Below are positions 62,601-64,000 of a DNA stretch of 64,000 bases, piece by piece. The stretch's first letter is position 1, and each line of letters begins with the position of its first letter. The notes beneath the pieces were generated by a model. It did no database searches and was not told the DNA's origin. It was given only the letters and a program-made list of their open reading frames with translations. Source of the DNA: JBBATK01 sp039810585. Its GTDB lineage: Bacteria; Bacteroidota; Ignavibacteria; Kapaibacteriales; NICIL-2. The stretch is taken from assembly GCA_039810585.1 (NCBI GenBank), contig JBDHXF010000005.1, forward strand, positions 37,207 through 101,206. Reading direction: 5' to 3'. Position numbers and translations under genes: made by a program.

Positions 62601-62955
62601 CGTACTGACTTCTGGGAGCACCAACGACCATAGAGAAGACAGCTCTGTTTCCGCTCCAGTGGACGCATGGTTCGCGAACAGCAATGGACGTTGTTCCCTT
62701 TCTGCCCTGCAGTCCCGTTGTTCCATAACCGGCTAAGCGCGTAAGGTTTTTTACACTCCCATCAGGATAGCGAATCATCAAATCCCCTCCACGTGGTGCA
62801 CTGGAGATGTCACCACTTTGATTTCCAAACGGAGAACTCTGATTAATAATACCCGCCGGCGTTGGGACCGCCGTGACAAATAAAATTGGGTTTTGGACCT
62901 GGGCCGACAGCGTTAACCCGCAGAGGGCAACGCAGAGCATAACAACGACTCTCAT
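59608..62955 (-). CDS. HzsA-like beta-propeller/cytochrome protein with fibronectin-like repeats and T9SS sorting domain
   Basis: The 1115-residue protein has a signal peptide (VVVMLCVALCGLTLSAQ). A PD40-type propeller follows (SDDRIIFVSDRTNDG, LDSYGRIIFTRWDHFTHD), then a middle region, and one CxxCH heme site C699-C702-H703 (RTCASCHGSNPES). Three fibronectin type III-like repeats lie at about 800-1030 (YYWRVKALWSGGESAWS, YYWRVRAERNTVLAPWS). A T9SS type A sorting domain occupies about 1036-1115. The propeller followed by a CASCHG segment resembles HzsA-related proteins named after hydrazine synthase alpha. That link is by domain pattern only, and a role in anammox is not implied. GGAG precedes ATG 62955. 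Confidence 0.72.
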   Translation of the reverse strand: MRVVVMLCVALCGLTLSAQVQNPILFVTAVPTPAGIINQSSPFGNQSGDISSAPRGGDLMIRYPDGSVKNLTRLAGYGTTGLQGRKGTTSIAVREPCVHWSGNRAVFSMVVGAPRSQYDESQFFWQLYEISGLGKNETPVISKVPNQPENFNNISPIYASDDRIIFVSDRTNDGTKDVYPTLDEANADPTNTGLWSLDPATGDLQHLDHSPSGDFSPTLDSYGRIIFTRWDHFTHDQDSLQDASSTQLYPFNYDNEAAASTYNLNANAQIAPEASPFNSALLKTSTTNPHPFTFFMPWMIDQSGAGALTLNHLGRHDLADTINSTFRDDPNLVPFSAKTSTRSNKNIVLNAFSIKEDPQHPGSYYAVDAPIPGNTGGYNPSNITHTAGQIVRIDAPETARPEDVVVQYITPRSTRQPLAAAIDTATHTGFYRNPLPTTDGKLIVSHTSQQFGDINMGVDTVVKPKMDMRLQLMEPLEPNSTQMKATANLTGGITTVVQWYQNGKTMNFSGTLWELDPVEVVHKPAPTAHISAVADVEKQVFDDVGVPVSAFQAYLKDNNSALLVVRDVTDRNSADKQQPFNIRVASSKHQLHSDIGKLYDVQSVQFMEASRTRGYYRKLTAQNYVVDGRRNVPQPLSSIPYAAVASGAKGSVNIDRDGSFAAILPAGQALNWQLNDPQANAVVRERYWVTFAAGEIRTCASCHGSNPESPLVQASCPQNKALALNGLLTKWKADYTPAQAVLSSPQNNSMEQSFPLHLEWQESEGAKRYLVIVQGVVNNAATTLYTTMVSGTSITLKQSDLAQAPRILSWQVQAMSDYLPGTVSETWTLSTKPTETLQSPANLSKNLSTEPLLQWSAISDVDAYHVQISTSADFSSVVVDDNAVTDTHIQLSALSTNTTYYWRVKALWSGGESAWSTAWSFSTHDINTLASCQLILPLNNATDLQKQVTMQWSPVSDATQYTIELSELADFAASESHVCFSPQWTGSGLKEHTSYYWRVRAERNTVLAPWSEEWSFTTASDAVSSVDELTDPAGLLLFPQPSSESVQLRFAQCPGGVCDLSIRDVEGRLVRTESMISPSGPVEYSMNLQDIPSGTYGLELRWADKRIVRMLSVVK

Positions 62956-63470
62956 AAGAAAAACTCCACTAATAATTAATAGATCCGTTTTTTCCTGATT
63001 TATCGTCTTTCGTTTTTCACATCCGATCAACCCGTGCTATCGGATGCTCCAGCACTGCCGGACTGCGTCCATGCGCTACGTCGTGTGACACCTGTGGTGA
63101 ATCGGTGCGCACGGTACTGCTAAATTTTCTTTTTGAATTGCCGTTCTTGTCTCAGTCAAAAGTTTCTACCACTATGTCCTCTTCGTCCATCGATGCAACT
63201 CTTGTCCCGGTTCGAGGCATCTCCACTTCGTGTTACACAAGCACGAACATTCTTGACATCAATATATTCGATGTTGATTCCAGAAACAACTAAAGAATTG
63301 CAGTCTATTATTGGACTTATTACTCCAATTATCGAGTTTATAATCGATATCCCGTTCAAGAGCTAATGACACTCCCGCTGCGCGCCTGTTTCTATGCGCT
63401 TGTAGGGAGTTTCACGATTAACATCCCCTGTTGATGCTCGATCCTCATTATCTCACAGAGACTTTCAATC

Positions 63471-63488
63471 TATTGACACATGTCAATA
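63471..63488. promoter_or_regulatory. FNR/CRP-family-like binding palindrome
   Basis: TATTGACACATGTCAATA is a symmetric 18-mer containing TTGAC-N4-GTCAA, the layout bound by FNR/DNR-type regulators. It lies about 515 bases upstream of the HzsA-like start codon, so a link to that gene is uncertain. Confidence 0.35.
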
Positions 63489-63876
63489 TTAAATAACGTC
63501 ACCTTCCACTCACAGTGCCGACACGTGAACTGAGCGCACTCGCACGAACCATGTTCAACAGACGCCGGATGTCGGATGAGAAAGTCGCACTACGAACTAA
63601 TATCCCTAGAATCTCGATGATCGAGCCTGAAGTACTTGGATAGCATGAAGTGGACGGTATTGAGCGGGGTCGTGGCATGCTCGTCTGAACCACTAGTCCA
63701 AAGTTGAGTGTGTCACCGCACCGTGTATGAAGACCTTAGGATTCGTTCCGAAGAAATAATTCGCACAATCAGCAAATAGCAAAGGCAGAGCTCATGTGCT
63801 AATGGTAGGAACCAATGCGGAACGAGTCTCGCGCATATTGAAAAAAAAAACTTTCACGAAGCGAATCATTATGCAC

Positions 63877-63904
63877 AAAAAAAGGCAGGAGCATCGCTCC
63901 TGCC
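63877..63904 (-). terminator. Rho-independent terminator of the partial T9SS cargo gene
   Basis: GGCAGGAGC (63884-63892) and GCTCCTGCC (63896-63904) form a stem followed on the minus strand by seven T's. A second hairpin (AACAGGACACC with GGTGTCCTGTT, 63915-63939) stands between it and the gene's stop. Confidence 0.85.
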
Positions 63905-63952
63905 TCCGTTTACAAACAGGACACCGGCGGTGTCCTGTTCCCTTTCACATCA

Positions 63953-64000
63953 TTACTTGGTCACAACCATCTTCCGTGTAATGCTGTACTTGCCACTGCT
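63953..64000 (-). CDS. C-terminal end of a T9SS cargo protein (5' part beyond the window)
   Basis: The last 15 codons read SSGKYSITRKMVVTK and then TAA. A GKY-strand followed by a basic, Val-rich final strand is the usual end of type A T9SS sorting domains. A double hairpin with terminator follows. Everything upstream is outside the window. Confidence 0.6.
   Translation of the reverse strand, partial: SSGKYSITRKMVVTK

Larger units (their letters stand above)
62956..63952. other. About 1 kb without a recognisable gene
   Basis: Short open frames at 63105-63366 and 63499-63693 show no family resemblance or Shine-Dalgarno support. Present are a TTGACACATGTCAA palindrome (63473-63486), a 10-A run (63841-63850) and, near the end, two tandem hairpins. 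No tRNA or other known RNA gene was recognised. Confidence 0.5.

Noticed and set aside
63105..63366. Overlapping plus- and minus-strand open frames
   Set aside because: All are short, mutually overlapping and without family resemblance.
63499..63693. Short minus-strand open frame in the right-hand gap
   Set aside because: No recognisable domain, no ribosome-binding site, and Ser/Arg/Ile-rich composition typical of chance frames.
1..64000. CRISPR arrays, insertion sequences, integrases, tRNA and rRNA genes
   Set aside because: No direct repeat-spacer arrays, transposase-like frames, cloverleaf sequences or rRNA stretches were recognised on reading the window.

Overview
The window looks like chromosomal DNA of a flagellated, Gram-negative bacterium of the Bacteroidota/Chlorobiota (FCB) assemblage. 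A Chlorobi- or Ignavibacteria-like lineage such as 'Candidatus Kapabacteria' is my best guess, by inference. The supporting signs are: at least three proteins with type IX secretion (T9SS) C-terminal sorting domains; an Omp85 barrel; the gene order rplM-rpsI-rpsB-tsf-pyrH-frr; a bacterial deoxyhypusine-synthase-like enzyme; and a flhA gene. No photosynthesis genes, insertion sequences, integrases, CRISPR arrays, rRNA or tRNA genes were recognised. Most of the window is housekeeping DNA with short intergenic gaps.

Layout. 1-5.1 kb: the 3' end of flhA, a His-tailed membrane acyltransferase, and an Omp85 protein. 5.1-11.8 kb: divergent addA-type helicase/nuclease and polA. 12-16.2 kb: gmd, the deoxyhypusine-synthase-like gene, and an enlarged aldo/keto reductase. 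16.3-21.8 kb: a TPR-adenylate cyclase, a small lipoprotein, a solitary paaA, a beta-propeller protein and a MarR regulator. 21.8-24.9 kb: a compact three-gene unit (DUF1111 di-heme cytochrome, Rieske protein, porin-like barrel) behind a striking palindromic operator. 25.2-33 kb: a PDZ-membrane-GAF-PP2C phosphatase, OsmC, clpX, clpP, DUF3467 and a TPR lipoprotein. 33-39.5 kb: kynureninase overlapping a DUF2007 gene, a Sel1-repeat protein, and a large T9SS cargo protein. 39.7-41.6 kb: infC-rpmI-rplT and an RRM protein. 41.8-48.3 kb: an ABC exporter and the translation cluster frr, pyrH, tsf, rpsB, rpsI, rplM. 48.4-59.4 kb: anmK, a PAP2 phosphatase, an M15 peptidase, hslO, dnaJ-grpE, an OppC-like permease, rlmN and a DUF2723 membrane protein. 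59.6-64 kb: a 1115-residue HzsA-like, heme-binding T9SS protein, a 1-kb gene-poor stretch, and the last 15 codons of another T9SS cargo gene.

How parts work together. The ribosome/translation block, the ClpXP pair and the GrpE/DnaJ/Hsp33 chaperone group are standard cellular machinery. The DUF1111-Rieske-porin unit reads as an envelope redox or metal-uptake module under a metal-responsive-type operator. The T9SS cargo proteins point to secreted or surface-anchored products. Non-coding structure is notable. Intergenic hairpins with a GCGAAGC (or GCTTCGC) core recur at six places, and three of them share a GACTCTTCTTAC-like flank, which suggests a dispersed palindromic repeat family. Several strong rho-independent terminators delimit the operons.
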